A stretch of 64,000 nt of DNA from Corinectria fuckeliana (lineage: Eukaryota; Ascomycota; Sordariomycetes; Hypocreales; Nectriaceae), in NCBI GenBank assembly GCA_019137255.1, contig WPDH01000064.1:292707-356706 (forward strand). The letters are read 5' to 3'. Under the pieces are notes generated by a model. The model ran no database searches, was not told the origin of the DNA, and was given only the letters and a program-made list of their open reading frames with translations. The number at the start of each line of letters is the position of its first letter. Position 1 is the stretch's first letter. A program made the translations under genes and the position numbers. Positions 31,342 through 43,529 of this stretch are shown piece after piece.

Positions 31342-34300
31342 ATGTCGGCCGGCCGCAGTAACTTGGATCCTCGCCAATTTCATAATGCTCAGCAGCATCC
31401 CGACTCCGACTCCCAACCTCACCCACACGATCAAGCTACCTTGATGGATGCATCCCGCTTTGACGACTTCTCCTTTCCCTTCCCAGCCATCTCCAATCAG
31501 CCATCTCTCATGCCAGACCCAACCAATATCGCCCAACCTGCCGACTCCTTCTCCCAGCATCCTTCCCACGCTATGCCCTCCATGCATACGCACAACCTCG
31601 TTTTTGGCACGGCCCATTCGGACCACCGGAGCATGAGTAGGGACGGCTCCGACGCTGCTCCGGACAGGAATTCGCCCATCGCCAACTCCCTCGATGACTC
31701 CATGGCTGACGAATTCGGATTGCCGTCCCATAGTCGCGCTGATGGCACTGATCTGGGTGGGAAGACTAAGGACGATAAGGCCGATACAGCACCCGCTTGG
31801 AGCGAACTGAAGACGAAGGCTGGCAAGGAGCGCAAGCGTCTCCCCCTTGCCTGCATCGCCTGCCGTCGCAAGAAGATCCGCTGTTCGGGCGAAAAGCCAT
31901 CTTGCAAACATTGCGCTCGCGCGCGCACCCCTTGCGTATACAAGGTCACCACTCGCAAGGCAGCGCCCCGCACAGACTACATGGCCATGCTGGACAAACG
32001 ACTGAAGAGGATGGAGGAACGCATAATCAAAGTCATTCCTAAGTCCGACCAGGAATCTACTGCATCCATTACTCGGGCCGTGGTGAAACCAGCTATTCCT
32101 GGCACATTACCATCAGCCAAGGCCACCTCCAAAAAGCGTGGTGCTGAAGAAGCTTTTGGACCAGACCTTGAAGCCTGGGCCAAGGCACCGTCAACATCCA
32201 AGATCCCTGGCGATGACAGGCCGAACGCCCTCCAGGTCCAGGAATCCGAGGAGAACAAACTGCTCCATGAGGGTTCCGAGGCCTTGCCTGCCAAGGAGAT
32301 ACAAGAGCATCTTGCCGAGGTTTTCTTTGATAACATCTACGGCCAATCCTATCACCTGCTGCACAAGCCAAGCTACATGCGGAAGTTGAAGTAAGTGACT
32401 TAGTCCTTCTGTCACGCAATCCCTCTCGTATTAACCCCTTACAGAAACAACACATTGCCCCCTGTTCTCATCCTGTCTGTTTGCGCCGTGGCTGCTCGTT
32501 TCACAACTAATCCTCAGCTGAGTTCTTCAACACCTCAATTTATGCGCGGCGAAGAATGGGCGTCGCACGCGCGGGACATTTGCACCAGGAGATATGAGTG
32601 GCCTAACCTCACAATCTTGACCTGTCTCCTGATCCTCGGGCTTCACGAGTTTGGTACGTGCCAAGGAGGTCGTAGCTGGGCTCTCGGTGGACAGGCAACG
32701 CGGATGGCTTTTGCCCTACAGTTACACAAAGACCTCGAATTCGAACCCACGGAACGAAATGGGAAGAAGACTCAACTCAGCTTCATTGATCGTGAGATCC
32801 GAAGGCGTATAATGTGGGCATGTTTTCTGATGGATCGCTTCAACTCATCAGGGACAGACCGGCCCATGTTCATCAAAGAGGAAACGCTCCGGATACCGCT
32901 GCCCATCAAGGAGAGGTACTTCCAATTGGACATGCCGGCACCTACTGAGACGTTAGACGGCGAGGTGCTTCGCCCTGTTGTGCCTAATGATGGGCAGCCG
33001 GCGAACGCCCGGGAGAATATGGGAGTTGCAGCATACCTGATTCGAACTATTGCCATTTGGGGCCGAGTCGTCGACTATCTGAACCAGGGCGGCAAGGAAA
33101 AGGAATCTAGGGCATCTCAGGCAATGTGGGATCCCGACTCCAACTACTCAAAGATCCTAAAAGATGCAGTGGTTTTTGAGGCCGCTCTGCCATCGTCACT
33201 GAAATACTCGCCCCAGAACGTCGACGTTCACAAGACTGAACACACGGCTGCTCAATTCTTCTTCATTCATGTCTGCATACAACAAAACATTCTTTTCCTG
33301 AATCGAGCCGCCATGTCTGCATCCAACGGATCATCCCGAGATGATGCTCCTCGAGAGTTCTACTCGGAGGCCAGCAGACAAACAATCCATGCAGCTAATC
33401 GAATTTCGGATCTTCTCAGGGAAGCTGATCGATTGCGACTGTTTGTCTCGGCCCCGTTCGCAGGTTACTGCGCCTTCTCCTCGACAACAGTCCATATATT
33501 GGGACTTCTCTCTCGGAACGCCGCGATGAAGCCTATCGCCGAGGCCAACCTAGCCATTAACATCAAATATCTTCACAAGATGAAGAAGTACTGGGGCATG
33601 TTTCACTGGATGGTTGAGGACGTTCGTTCACAGTACCGGAACGCGATTGACGCCGCGCGCACTGGGGACCTCCCTGGTCATGAACGGACTACACTGGCGT
33701 CTATCCTCCAGTACGGGGACTGGTTCAACAAATACCCCCACGGCGTCGCCGACGCCGAGTTCATGGACCCTGCTACCGTCAGGAAAAAAGAAAAGGGTGC
33801 TGATGGGGTTCTCGAGGCGAAGCCAGAACTGCAATCGGTGGAAGAGTTCATTTCAACACTGTCTCCGTCCCAGAATAGTGAGCACAGGGATAGTGCCCGA
33901 GCTAAGCGCAAGTCCATCTCCAAAAAGCAGGGCGGCCCAGGCGTTCAACAAGGACAACAGCAGTTAGACCCGATGACTACTGGAGACCAAGATGGACGCC
34001 CTGTTTCGGATCAGATGGGGGTTAGTTCACAGCAACAGCGTAGGTTCTCTGGCACCCTAGGGAGCCAAACCAGCGGTCCAGCGGTCTTCAGCCCGCTTCC
34101 TCTGCAGCATTCACAGGCCGCATCGTACAACAACACGATGTCGCCCATAAGCCCCGTCAATATGGGATTTCCGCACCATGCTCACATGCCATCATTCTTT
34201 CCTCCTGACCTGCTTATCATGGATGCCGCTCATCAAGGAAATGGCGCTCTCCAGCCGCTAGACCGCCAGCTCGTTTTCGGCGGATACTCGATGGAGGGTG

Positions 34301-34638
34301 TCGACAGGATGCCCAATGGACAGAACATGATGGACGGAGTCGATTGGGACAGCATCGCTGCCGGCACTCACACCACTCGGGGTCCTCAAGGCCGTCGGGT
34401 CAATGTCAAGGGCGGCATGGGCGGACAAGTCCCTGGCCCCGTAGATGGGGCCGCCCACTTCAATGGACAGGACGCATCGTCAGCATGGTTTATGCCTTTC
34501 AACCTGGAACCACCGGAGATGCCTCATGACATGGGGCTTGGTGTCGGCAACGTGGACGCGTTTGCGGCAATGTTTAGCGGAGGAGGCAGTGGCTTGACGA
34601 CACCTAATCCCCTGGGTGGGCTACAACACGGTCCCTAG
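31342..34638 (+). CDS. Zn2Cys6 transcription factor with fungal-specific domain
   Basis: Nuclear DNA-binding regulator. Two exons, join(31342..32390, 32445..34638), give 1080 residues. The binuclear zinc cluster starts at Cys171: C-x2-C-x6-C...C-x2-C-x6-C (CIACRRKKIRC, then CKHCARARTPC), preceded by basic KERKRLP. A conserved linker (YMAMLDKRLKRMEERI) suggests a dimerising helix. The middle homology region (about residues 340-700) includes GRSWALGGQATRMAFALQLH and RRRIMWACFLMDRF, typical of the fungal_trans domain. The C-terminal 300 residues are Gln/Gly/Pro/Met-rich, as in activation regions. The 54 bp intron (gtaagt...ttacag) joins MRKLK|NNTLPPVL. The target pathway is not recognisable. A long CT-rich leader precedes the start. 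Confidence 0.9.
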
Positions 34639-35486
34639 GAAGGACGGCGTGAGTATGCCACCCAGCTCGCCATGCACTGTCGGCGAACACATCAACAGAA
34701 AAACAGTCTGAGATAAGGCGTGCGCGAAATGAAACAAACAGAAATATGATTCACATTATAAAGTGGGATAAAGTGGGAGAGAAAGGAGTAAAACGACTGC
34801 TTGAGTTCTCTGGGTTTGGCACGCGGGAAGCAGCAGGGTCGGAAACCAGATGAGCAGCAATGATTTCACCAGTATGATTACCGTTGGGGGGGGGGGTTCA
34901 CATTTAGGCAATAATGGAGTTGCAAATCTTTTGGGATTGTTTCTGTCGTTTTAGATACCTCCAGGGCGCGATTGGTGGATAGGACGGTCCTTTTTTTTGT
35001 TTTGAAAGTTTTGGACGGAACCATAAACACGAACAAGTTGGTCAGTCCGAGCTCAAGTAAATAGACTATGAATTGGGCAACAAGAGACCGAGGATACATA
35101 CCGTAAGCTTTTATAATGATGAAAATACTGCGCCAAGTGGAAGTAGTACTGGTAATTAGAGATGTTATCTTGAGTAATTATGTGTGAACTAGACTAGGCC
35201 TAGGCCTAGGTATGTCATAATACAAGGTGGCCTAAAAGGGAAATTTGAAGTCGAGTTTTCGTCGAACGAAGCCAGACCGGACCATCTAAAGACAGGGAAA
35301 GTGAGGCATACTTGGTCAGATTTAAACACCTTTTCCTATTTGTCATACACACAAGCCCAGTCTATATAAAAAGCCCCAACACGTAATCGACCATGGAACG
35401 CCGCTATGATGATGTCTGGCGCGGTGGTACCTCGCTCACTCAAGTTCCCAACAAGCACAAGCCCTCCGCTGCTGGGCCAGCTCCAA
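34639..35486. other. Convergent intergenic region
   Basis: Between the convergent Zn2Cys6 factor and KRI1 genes. Contains an 11-G run (34886-34896) and the palindromic cctaggcctaggcctagg near 35200. No gene seen. Confidence 0.65.
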
Positions 35487-37454
35487 TCAATCCTCGGCCG
35501 TTGTTGCAGACGTGGGTGCGGGTGCGGGTGCGGCTCCCTTCTTGCCCCTAGACCTCTTTCTCTTCTTCTTCCTCGTCTCGCCTACGTCGCCTACTACATT
35601 ACTACCTTCGACCTTCGCTTCCTTTATCTCCAGAACGGCGCCCGCAGCAACGTCCTCCTCGGCGACCACGCGCTCGAAGCCGTAGGTAGGCCCGGTGCGC
35701 TCGTATTCGGAGCCGAAGATGCCACGGCGCCACTGACGCAAGCGGTGCTTCTTCCCAAGCGTCTTGCGGTCGCGACGCTTCTTCTCCTCGTCGCGGAACG
35801 TGGCGAGCTTCTTCAGGCCGGCGAATTCGTTGAGAGCCTGGTCTGAGGGCGCGAGGAGGATGTCGCGGGCCGTCATGCCGAAAGATTCCGGCGAGGTCTC
35901 GCGGTAGCGGAAGGGCTTGTGGTTGGGTTGGTTGAGGAGAGCGTGGTTGGTGAGTTCCAGTTTCGAGTCGACGAGGGCTTCGAGTTTGGAACGCTCTTGG
36001 CGGGCCTTCTTTTGGGATTCCTGGCGCTCGCGCTTGTGGTCTGCCGTCTTGCGCTTCTTGGAGGGAGGGGCGTCCTCATCGTTACCCTCCTCGTCCTGGC
36101 CTTGCTCGGCGTCGTCGCCTTCAACGTCGCTGAGGCTAATATTCGGTTCCTCCCCGTCCTCAAACTCGGGGACGATGTCATTGATGTCGATGTCGTCCTC
36201 CCACTTGGGCTTCTTGGCGCGCTTCTTCTTGGTCTGTTCTGCGTCACTGTCTTCCGCGTCCGAGACGGGGATGTCATCGGTCTGCGCATAGTAGTCATCG
36301 CCGAAGCGTTTGCGCATCTCTTCCTCCCACTTATCGTTTTCCCAGGCCTCGTTTAGGAATGCGATCCAGTCCTCGTCCTTGAGTTCCTTGCCCACGCTGC
36401 CGACGGCCTGCTTGATCTTGCGCAGCTTCCCTTCAGCCTCGTCTAGCTTCAGCTTCCGTAGTCGGGCCTTCTCGTCGCGCCGTGCCTGTTTCTCTGCTTC
36501 CTTTTGCTCACGCTCCAGTTCTCGCTGACGCTTACGACCAGTCTTCTCCTCTCGTCTCGCGGACTTGGCCGCCGCGAGGTCTCGGGCATATGTCCGCAGA
36601 ACCTCGTTGCTCTTGTCGGGGTCCTCAAATCGCAGGTTGTATGCTTGCTCGAACTCGTCGGCCCGGTCATCGCCCTCTCCTTCGTCAGACTCAAATGCCT
36701 TCCAGTTTGAGCCATCCGGCGGGACCCAGGCACGAGCAGACATGAAATTCGATAGGAAGTTCTCGGGGTTCTTGTCGGCATTGACAACATCGAGTTCGGT
36801 GACCTTCAAAGCTGACTTCCGCGACGGGTGGACGCCACTAGGATCTGGTTTGGCCTCCGGCTTTCGCTTCATGAAGCCGTCGTCCTCCTCATCCTCGCCA
36901 GCAGCGACAGCGTTAATCTCGTTCATGATAGACTTCTTGAGAGCATCCTGCTCCTGGTAATAGGTTTGGGGGCTGTCGTCGTCATCATCGGATGCTCCGA
37001 CATCTCCCGCCAGGAGCTTTTCACGGTGGTAGTCTCGCAAGTAAACGGGCTTGTCTTTCTTGTCTTTGCCTTTATCGGTAGTCCTTGTGGGCTCATCGGT
37101 GTTCTCGTAGAAAGTGACTTCCTTGTCGTAGACTTTGGGATCCTTGTTGCGAATGGCCTGGAGGGTAGCTGAGATCTGCGCATCGAGGTCCTCGGTCGCT
37201 AGGAAACCATCCTCGTCCTCGCTCTCGTCTGAGGAATCGTCCTCATCATCGCCAGCCGGGGCCTTTCCGCCCTTGTACCTCTCCTCCAGTCTGTGTTTCT
37301 CCTCGCGTTGTTTGTTGTGCTCGAAGCGACGGGCGAAGTCCTCGTTCACCTTGAAGTCGGATGCAGCAACGGGTGCCCCTCCATCCGACTCGGAGTCGCT
37401 GTCGTCGAGGAGGTTGCGCGATGAGCGCTGGGGGTCCTCGGAGGCTTTCACCAT
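35487..37454 (-). CDS. KRI1: Ribosome biogenesis factor KRI1
   Basis: Nucleolar protein needed for 40S subunit assembly; yeast Kri1 binds the snoRNA-associated protein Krr1. Single exon, 655 residues. The start at 37454 gives MVKASEDPQRSSRNLLDDSD; the frame is open further upstream but lacks homology there. The protein is strongly charged: Asp/Glu/Ser patches, KDKPVYLRDYHREKLL, a Lys/Arg/Glu coiled coil around residues 290-360, then the conserved Kri1 C-terminal segment (TARDILLAPSDQALNEFAGL and GKKHRLRQWRRGIFG). It ends with a basic KKKRKRSRGKKG stretch that is a likely nuclear or nucleolar signal. It is divergent from the Rab5-like gene (683 bp). Confidence 0.93.
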   Translation of the reverse strand: MVKASEDPQRSSRNLLDDSDSESDGGAPVAASDFKVNEDFARRFEHNKQREEKHRLEERYKGGKAPAGDDEDDSSDESEDEDGFLATEDLDAQISATLQAIRNKDPKVYDKEVTFYENTDEPTRTTDKGKDKKDKPVYLRDYHREKLLAGDVGASDDDDDSPQTYYQEQDALKKSIMNEINAVAAGEDEEDDGFMKRKPEAKPDPSGVHPSRKSALKVTELDVVNADKNPENFLSNFMSARAWVPPDGSNWKAFESDEGEGDDRADEFEQAYNLRFEDPDKSNEVLRTYARDLAAAKSARREEKTGRKRQRELEREQKEAEKQARRDEKARLRKLKLDEAEGKLRKIKQAVGSVGKELKDEDWIAFLNEAWENDKWEEEMRKRFGDDYYAQTDDIPVSDAEDSDAEQTKKKRAKKPKWEDDIDINDIVPEFEDGEEPNISLSDVEGDDAEQGQDEEGNDEDAPPSKKRKTADHKRERQESQKKARQERSKLEALVDSKLELTNHALLNQPNHKPFRYRETSPESFGMTARDILLAPSDQALNEFAGLKKLATFRDEEKKRRDRKTLGKKHRLRQWRRGIFGSEYERTGPTYGFERVVAEEDVAAGAVLEIKEAKVEGSNVVGDVGETRKKKRKRSRGKKGAAPAPAPTSATTAED

Positions 37455-38137
37455 GATGACCGGGGTGTAAGTGTTACACTGCCAGTTTGTCGAATTGACT
37501 AGCTTTTGGGTCGTTGTTGAGGATTCAAGGTACGAAAAAACCTGGTCGCCAAATGAGGTGAAGTCCAATCTACAGGCCTCGGTGAGAGCTCCCCTACAAC
37601 TTTTTTTTTCTGCCAGGTTAGAAATTTTGGCGGGGATCGGCCGGCAGCGGGACAATGTTTGACCGTGACAGCTAGTTAAGTGCCCCGCCACCTGCCACAG
37701 GCCACATGGTCATGGTCCATGCTCAGCTGCGAAGGAACGGATGTAATTAGCCAATGTTATACCGTCTTTACAACTTGTGGTGGGTCCGGGCTGGCGGTGC
37801 AGGTGGCCTTGATGGGTCGGTACGTATCTTCCCTTCCGCTGGCTTTTTCCAGTGGCCTTAATTAATGTCCAAGGTAGCGCTCGGTAGCGCTCCAAACGCC
37901 CCGGCCTCGTCATCGCCAACCAACCACCGCCACCACTGCCACTGCTACTGCCACTACCTCTGCTCGCTCTGCCTCTGGGCTGTCTCTCTGCTTGGCTTCC
38001 ATCAACCGACCGACTCCTCCCACCAGGCAGCTTTCATCGCCCTTCTACCACCATCGCTATTCACCCCCGCTTTCAACTCCAACCTTCGCATCTTCCACTT
38101 CGCATTCTCTCATCTCCCAGCGGCTTCACCTACGATC
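37455..38137. other. Divergent intergenic region KRI1/Rab5-like
   Basis: 683 bp holding both promoters. A CT-rich and CCACTGC-repeat-like leader (about 37920-38130) precedes the Rab gene. No other gene seen. Confidence 0.55.
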
Positions 38138-38976
38138 ATGGCTGATTCTGCAAACGGTCCCAAGCCGAGCAGCAGCGTCAAGCTGGTTCTGCTCGGCGAG
38201 GCGGCGGTCGGAAAGGTTCGACGCCCAGAAGTTCCCAAAGTGCATCTCTCAGCATGAAACTGACATGTGCGACAGTCATCCCTTGTTCTGCGATTCGTCA
38301 ACAACGATTTCCAAGAAAACAAAGAGCCCACTATTGGTGGTATGTCTTGCCGGCCTTTCCGCCTTCCTTGCTCCTCTGCATCACGGCTAACCCACCTTGT
38401 ACAGCGGCTTTCCTAACCCAGAAATGCAACCTCCCGACACGAACAATCAAGTTTGAAATTTGGGATACTGCAGGACAGGAGCGCTTCGCCTCCCTCGCTC
38501 CCATGTACTACCGAAATGCCCAGGCCGCGCTCGTCGTCTACGACCTCACCAAGCCCACGTCCCTGGTCAAGGCCAAGCACTGGGTCGCCGAACTTCAACG
38601 ACAGGCGTCCCCCGGCATTGTCATCGCACTGGTGGGCAACAAGCTGGATCTGACGAACGATTCGGCTGGTGCTGCTGCGCCCGATGGCGAAGACGGCGAG
38701 GATGGTGACGACTCGGGCAACGCGCGCAAGGTTTCGACGGAAGAGGCACAGTCCTACGCTGAGGAGGAGGGGCTTCTGTTCTTCGAGACCAGCGCAAAGA
38801 GTGGGCACAACGTTACCGAGGTTTTCACCGCCATCGCCAATGCGATTCCCGAGACGTCGTTGAAGAGCGCACGGGGTGTTGGGGCCGCGAACGCCGCCAG
38901 CAGGGGAGCCGAGGAGCAACGAGTACATCTTGGAGGCTCCAAGGACGTTGGGGCCAAGGACAGCTGTGCGTGCTAG
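38138..38976 (+). CDS. Rab5/Ypt5-type GTPase
   Basis: Rab GTPase of early endosomes (Vps21/Ypt5/Rab5 group), directing endosome fusion. Three exons, join(38138..38215, 38276..38339, 38405..38976), give 237 residues. P loop GEAAVGKSS is split by the first intron and switch I TIG|AAF by the second. WDTAGQERF, NKLD and ETSAKS are all present. The C terminus ends Cys-Ala-Cys, a Rab double-geranylgeranylation motif. An acidic, Gly/Ala-rich insert of about 25 residues lies between NKLD and the following conserved helix (TEEAQSYAEEEG). Introns are 60 and 65 bp, GT-AG. The Rab5 assignment rests on FVNNDFQENKEPTIGAAF and YYRNAQAALVVYD. Confidence 0.93.
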
Positions 38977-39825
38977 TCGAGCGATGGATGCAATGGGGAG
39001 AGAGGGAATATGCGGAGAGTGTTTTCGTATTGTACGGTACCCTGCCCTTTCATGCGAGCCGGTTGTTTGGGAATGATGCTAAGAGATGCATCTGGGAGTT
39101 GATATTGTGTTTTTGCAAGTTGAGTATGTCCTGGCTCTAATTCTACTTGCGTTCATCGATAACCATGGATTACCGACCTATGTTCCTCCAAATTGCCTTT
39201 CTCCGACGTTTGGTCGCTCAGGCCACCCAGCTAGCATACCTAATGTAGACGGTAACGAGTCACGTGGCAGGTTATATATTGCAAGGGGCTTGTCGCATAA
39301 CCTTGTCGCCGCGGAAGTATGTGTATTCGTAGATGATCGGTGATGCTGAGAGACATGCCCGCCACCGTGTCATGGTGGCAGAGTGCTAATACTACTGATG
39401 TACTTAAATCTACATTGGGCGGATTGAAAGGCGGCACGTGACCCATTGTTCAGCGTGTCTCTGGCGCGTCGCTGGGTTCTACAAGATCCACTTTTTTCGC
39501 ACCAAGCATTGTCTATGGGGGCAAACTCCTCACATCTTTACACCCGTTGCCATTCGCGAGCAAGCAAACACGGCTCGACTCTTATGACCGGGCCTCTTTG
39601 CTGTATAAAACACCGCTCGTCCGTCCAATAGGGTCTTCTCCCGCCTTTGTGACGTGGCTGAGAGCCTGCCTCCTGCACCCGTACCCGACAGCTGCAACGA
39701 AGGCCTTCAGCTTGGCCTTATCCTTCGCCTCGCCTCGCACATTGCAGAGTTGCTGCCAGCTTCTCCATGACGCTCCCTCACACACCGTAACTTGCCCCAA
39801 ATACAGGAGCCGCGCGGAAAGAGAC
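38977..39825. other. Intergenic region with TATA box for the RING gene
   Basis: 849 bp between two genes on the same strand. A TATAAAA at 39604-39610 lies about 216 bp before the RING gene start. No coding sequence is recognised. Confidence 0.55.
39604..39610 (+). promoter_or_regulatory. TATA box candidate
   Basis: TATAAAA upstream of the RING protein gene, at a plausible distance for a leader of about 180 bp. Confidence 0.4.
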
Positions 39826-42717
39826 ATGGCTATCTCCATCACCGAGGCTCAGGCGGAGATCATCAGGTATGTTTTAGATGCTACGAAGCAAGAGCCTGTT
39901 ACGCGCTCCGAAACTGACACCTCTCTGCCAGCTCCCTCGCCCCAGACGACATACCCATCAAGCTCCGGTGCGCCATCTGCAGCAAGCTTGCGATCAACGC
40001 TTTCCGGTTACCTTGCTGTGAACAGGCAATATGCGAGACATGTGCGTGCAGTCTGTCGCGAAAATTGAAGGCCTATACTGACTTGATTTAGGTCAATCAA
40101 ACCTCCCACCCTCATGTCCCGTCTGCGAACACTCCCCTCTATCTGCCGAAGATTGCAATCCCAACAAATCTCTGCGAACTACTATCCGTGTTTTCCTCCG
40201 CACTGCCGAAAAGAAGCGGGAGGCGAGTCGCCCCAAGGAGATCAAGGACTCTGTGCCCCCGACACCGGTTGAGGCGCCCAAGCAGTCCTTGCCGCCAGCT
40301 GAGGAAAAGCCTGCTGGGGACGCAAACCCCGGAAAAGCAGCTTCCGCGCCCCAGGAAAGTCGCGAATCTGACTCTCTTCAACCTGCTGACCAGGTACGGT
40401 TCCCCCATTTCCTCCCTCGCAGCCACAAGCTAATGCTTTGTATAGAATGTCGATGGTCAGGACGCAAGCGCAACCCAACACGTCGATACAGGCGAGTCCA
40501 AGGCTACTGCAGCCAATGAGGGCGAGGGCGAACCTAGCGCCCACGGTTCTAACGAGCAGGCATTAGTCGAGAAGGATGGCGATGGCGGCCAAGCGGGCGA
40601 CGATGAGGAAAACTACGATCCTGAAGCGATGAATGGCGGTTTTCCAAATGGCAACTTCTCTGGGTCCGGTGACATGAACCAAATGCAGATGATGATGGCA
40701 ATGCAGAACGGCATGGCGCCCAGCGCCTTTGGTGGTGGCTTTCCCATGATGGGTAAGTTTTTGACACGTCCATGACATTCACATATTACCCAACACTAAC
40801 TTGATCTCAGGCATGCAAGGCATGAACATGGACCCGATGACAATGCAGAACATGTTTATGAACGGTGGCTTCCAAGGCATGGGCATGAACGGCATGGGAG
40901 GCTTCGGTGGTGGATTTCAAGGCACCAATAATAACTGGAACGGTTCGCAGTCGTGGAGTTTCGACCAAAATAATTACAATCAAAATGGTCCTGGCATGGG
41001 AACTGGTGATTTTGGGAACTTTAACTCGGGATTCCAGACAGGATACAATCAAGGTAATTATGGTCAGTTCAATGACTATCGCCGCAACAACTTCGGACGT
41101 GGTCGCGGACGAGGTCGTGGATACTACGGCGGCTATGGCCGAGGTGGCTACCAGTTCGGAGGCCATGCAAACTACCAGGACCAGAGCCAGATGTCCCAGT
41201 TCGGAGCCGGTGTACAGAGTCAAGGACAAGGCCAGAGCGACAGTGGTGGAGGCGGAGGCGGAGGCGGAGGTGGTCAAGGAGAGTCTGCAGAGGGACAAGA
41301 TGTCGACGAGTACGGCCGAGCAGTCCGAACAGAGGCGGCTGAAGGGGATGAAAAGGCCACTGAGGCCGGCCAGGGTGACGAAGCACCAGCATCTGGAGAC
41401 CAGGATCCATCCCGTGAGGCTCTAGGCAATGAAGAAAGTCGCGATACTTCCACAGGCCCCAGTGGACCATCGGGAAATATTCATCAGCGCAATGGCTCTG
41501 GAAGCATCCGATCAGTTCTGGCCGCCCCAGACGTTCCTATTAATGCGCCGACAGGACCCAAGGCCATGCGCCAAGGCCTTCCTAACACAAGTCTTTTGAA
41601 CCTCCGAGCAAGGGGCTATCAGGTGGGTGGCGAAGCACCGCCAGTCAAACCGCACGTTCCTGCGCGAGAGAGCACTGCCGAGCGAGGCCGGTCCAAGAGT
41701 AATTCTCCAGAACGGGAGAAGGACAAGGAGAATGTGCCTCGTCAAGAGCAGAGCAAAGACCGATCTAGAGACCACGACAGGCGTGATAAGGAGCACGACG
41801 ACCGCGAGCGAGAACACTCCGGTTCTAGGTCAAGGACGGCCAGTAAAAGTCGCAGCCAGAGTCGCGGCCACAGAGGCTCACGCCGACATAGACACCACCG
41901 CTCGGAGTCGGTTGAGGACGATGGCTACGACGAGGAGTCGCGGCGTAAGAAGCATAAGAGCCGGCGTCACCACCACGACGAGGAAGAGACCTCGCGCTCC
42001 AAGGACAAGGATGACAAGTACACAGAACGCTCTCGGTCAGCTTCCCCAACGGACCCCAAGCGGTCGAGTCACCGTAGCCGTCGGGACAGAGACTCCGACA
42101 AGCGCAGAGATCGAGAAAAGGACAAGTACCGGGACGATGATCGCAAGAAGTCCTCCGGTCACCGCTCCTCCCACCGAGATCGCGATCGTGACTATGAGCG
42201 GGACCGACACCGCGACAAGGACCGAGAGCGTGACAAGGACAGGAAAGATCGAAAGGATCGTCACCGCGACAAGGACCGTGACCGTGACAGAGATCGCGAA
42301 CGTGATCGGGACTCACGGTACAGCAGTCGACGGCACTCAACAGACGGGCCCGGCGCGCCCGTCGACAAGGACTTCAAGCCCCCGACGGGTCCGCGCGGCC
42401 ACGACACCAAGGGCTCTTCCAGCAAAGCCGACGGCGCCACCCGAGACAAGGACAAGGATCCGCACACGCTGGAGCGCGAAGCCCGCGACCGCGAGCGGCT
42501 GCTGAAGGAGGCGCAGCGCATCGCTGGGCTTGGATGGAAGCGGAATCGCGACGGCGATGATGACGCCGGCTCCGGCTCTCGCAAGGGCCGGCGGACGACA
42601 GCTTCGTCCACGGCGGCTGCCGGGGCCGGGCGCCGCAGCGAGGTCATCAGCGGCGGCGATGAGGAGGAGCGCATGCGGAGGCTGGAGGCGGAGCGGGAGG
42701 GCGATCGGTGGAGGTAG
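39826..42717 (+). CDS. RING-finger protein with RGG and RS/RD-rich tails
   Basis: Five exons, join(39826..39866, 39932..40041, 40092..40393, 40446..40752, 40811..42717), give 888 residues. A compact zinc domain at about residues 26-61 reads C-x2-C, LPCCEQAIC, C and CPVC. It is Cys-only and resembles the C4C4 RING of RBBP6/Mpe1 (mRNA 3'-end processing), but the DWNN and zinc-knuckle domains of that family are absent. Next come a Pro/Glu-rich region, a Met/Asn/Gly-rich stretch, an RGG-type box (RGRGRGRGYYGGYGRGGY) and a poly-Gly run. The C-terminal third is an Arg/Asp/Ser/Lys repeat region (DRDRDRERD type) like SR-related splicing proteins. A nuclear RNA-processing E3 ligase is inferred, not shown. 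All introns are 50-65 bp GT-AG. Confidence 0.85.
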
Positions 42718-43529
42718 GCGGTGCTCCGTCAGCAAGAGGGCACTCCAGCAAGGCCAGAGAGCTTCCGGCCATAGAGGAGTAGCTATTGGTGATAATGGGA
42801 GTGAGTGGTGGTTGTGAGGATCTTGCTTCTGATATGGGTGTCATTTGGGCGATGGGGACGTGTAAGAGCAAACGAAAAAAAAACCAGGAACCAAAACAAA
42901 TCGCCGCTTCCAGGCTGTTATAACAACAGGACTAGAGTTGTAGCTTCTAATACAGTCTCGGTTTGGAACCATCTTGGTGTTATTGTCCGAGTGTGAAGTT
43001 GTGAAGTTCTTATGTACATGTAGTTGAGGAACACAACTTTCACGATTAGGACCTCTTAGGCTAACCAACCTGTACTCGGACAGAGCATGTGGCACTCAAA
43101 TCCCTGAGAATTCCCAATACGACGGCGACAAGAGATACCTATATAATGATTGGTTTATTTTTACTCCTGTTTCTAATTGTAATACTTGAAAATGTCATGT
43201 TGTTGGTAAGGCAAACACGAATACAAATTCGCCAATGGTTTGTACCAGTACTTGCATACTAGTACCTGTGAGGCAACCCCAATTTGGCTTGTTACATTTA
43301 TGCAGTCATCAGTTAGGCTTAATGCGAGGTTGTACATAAGGCAGAATGCCCAGTTGAGCGTCTCTTTCCTCCAGAGCCTCAGCTTCCCAACTTCCCGGCC
43401 CTGAGTCCTTCAAGGACACGTTTACGATTCTTTTCATTATACGCAATTATGTTCCCTTGGATACATCACAGCAGACACACAATATCTGTATCGCATGCCA
43501 TATTCCAAGTCTCTTCAGATCCTGGAACG
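42718..43529. other. Intergenic region
   Basis: 812 bp between the RING gene and the ankyrin pseudogene; rather AT-rich toward 43150-43350. No gene recognised. Confidence 0.6.
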
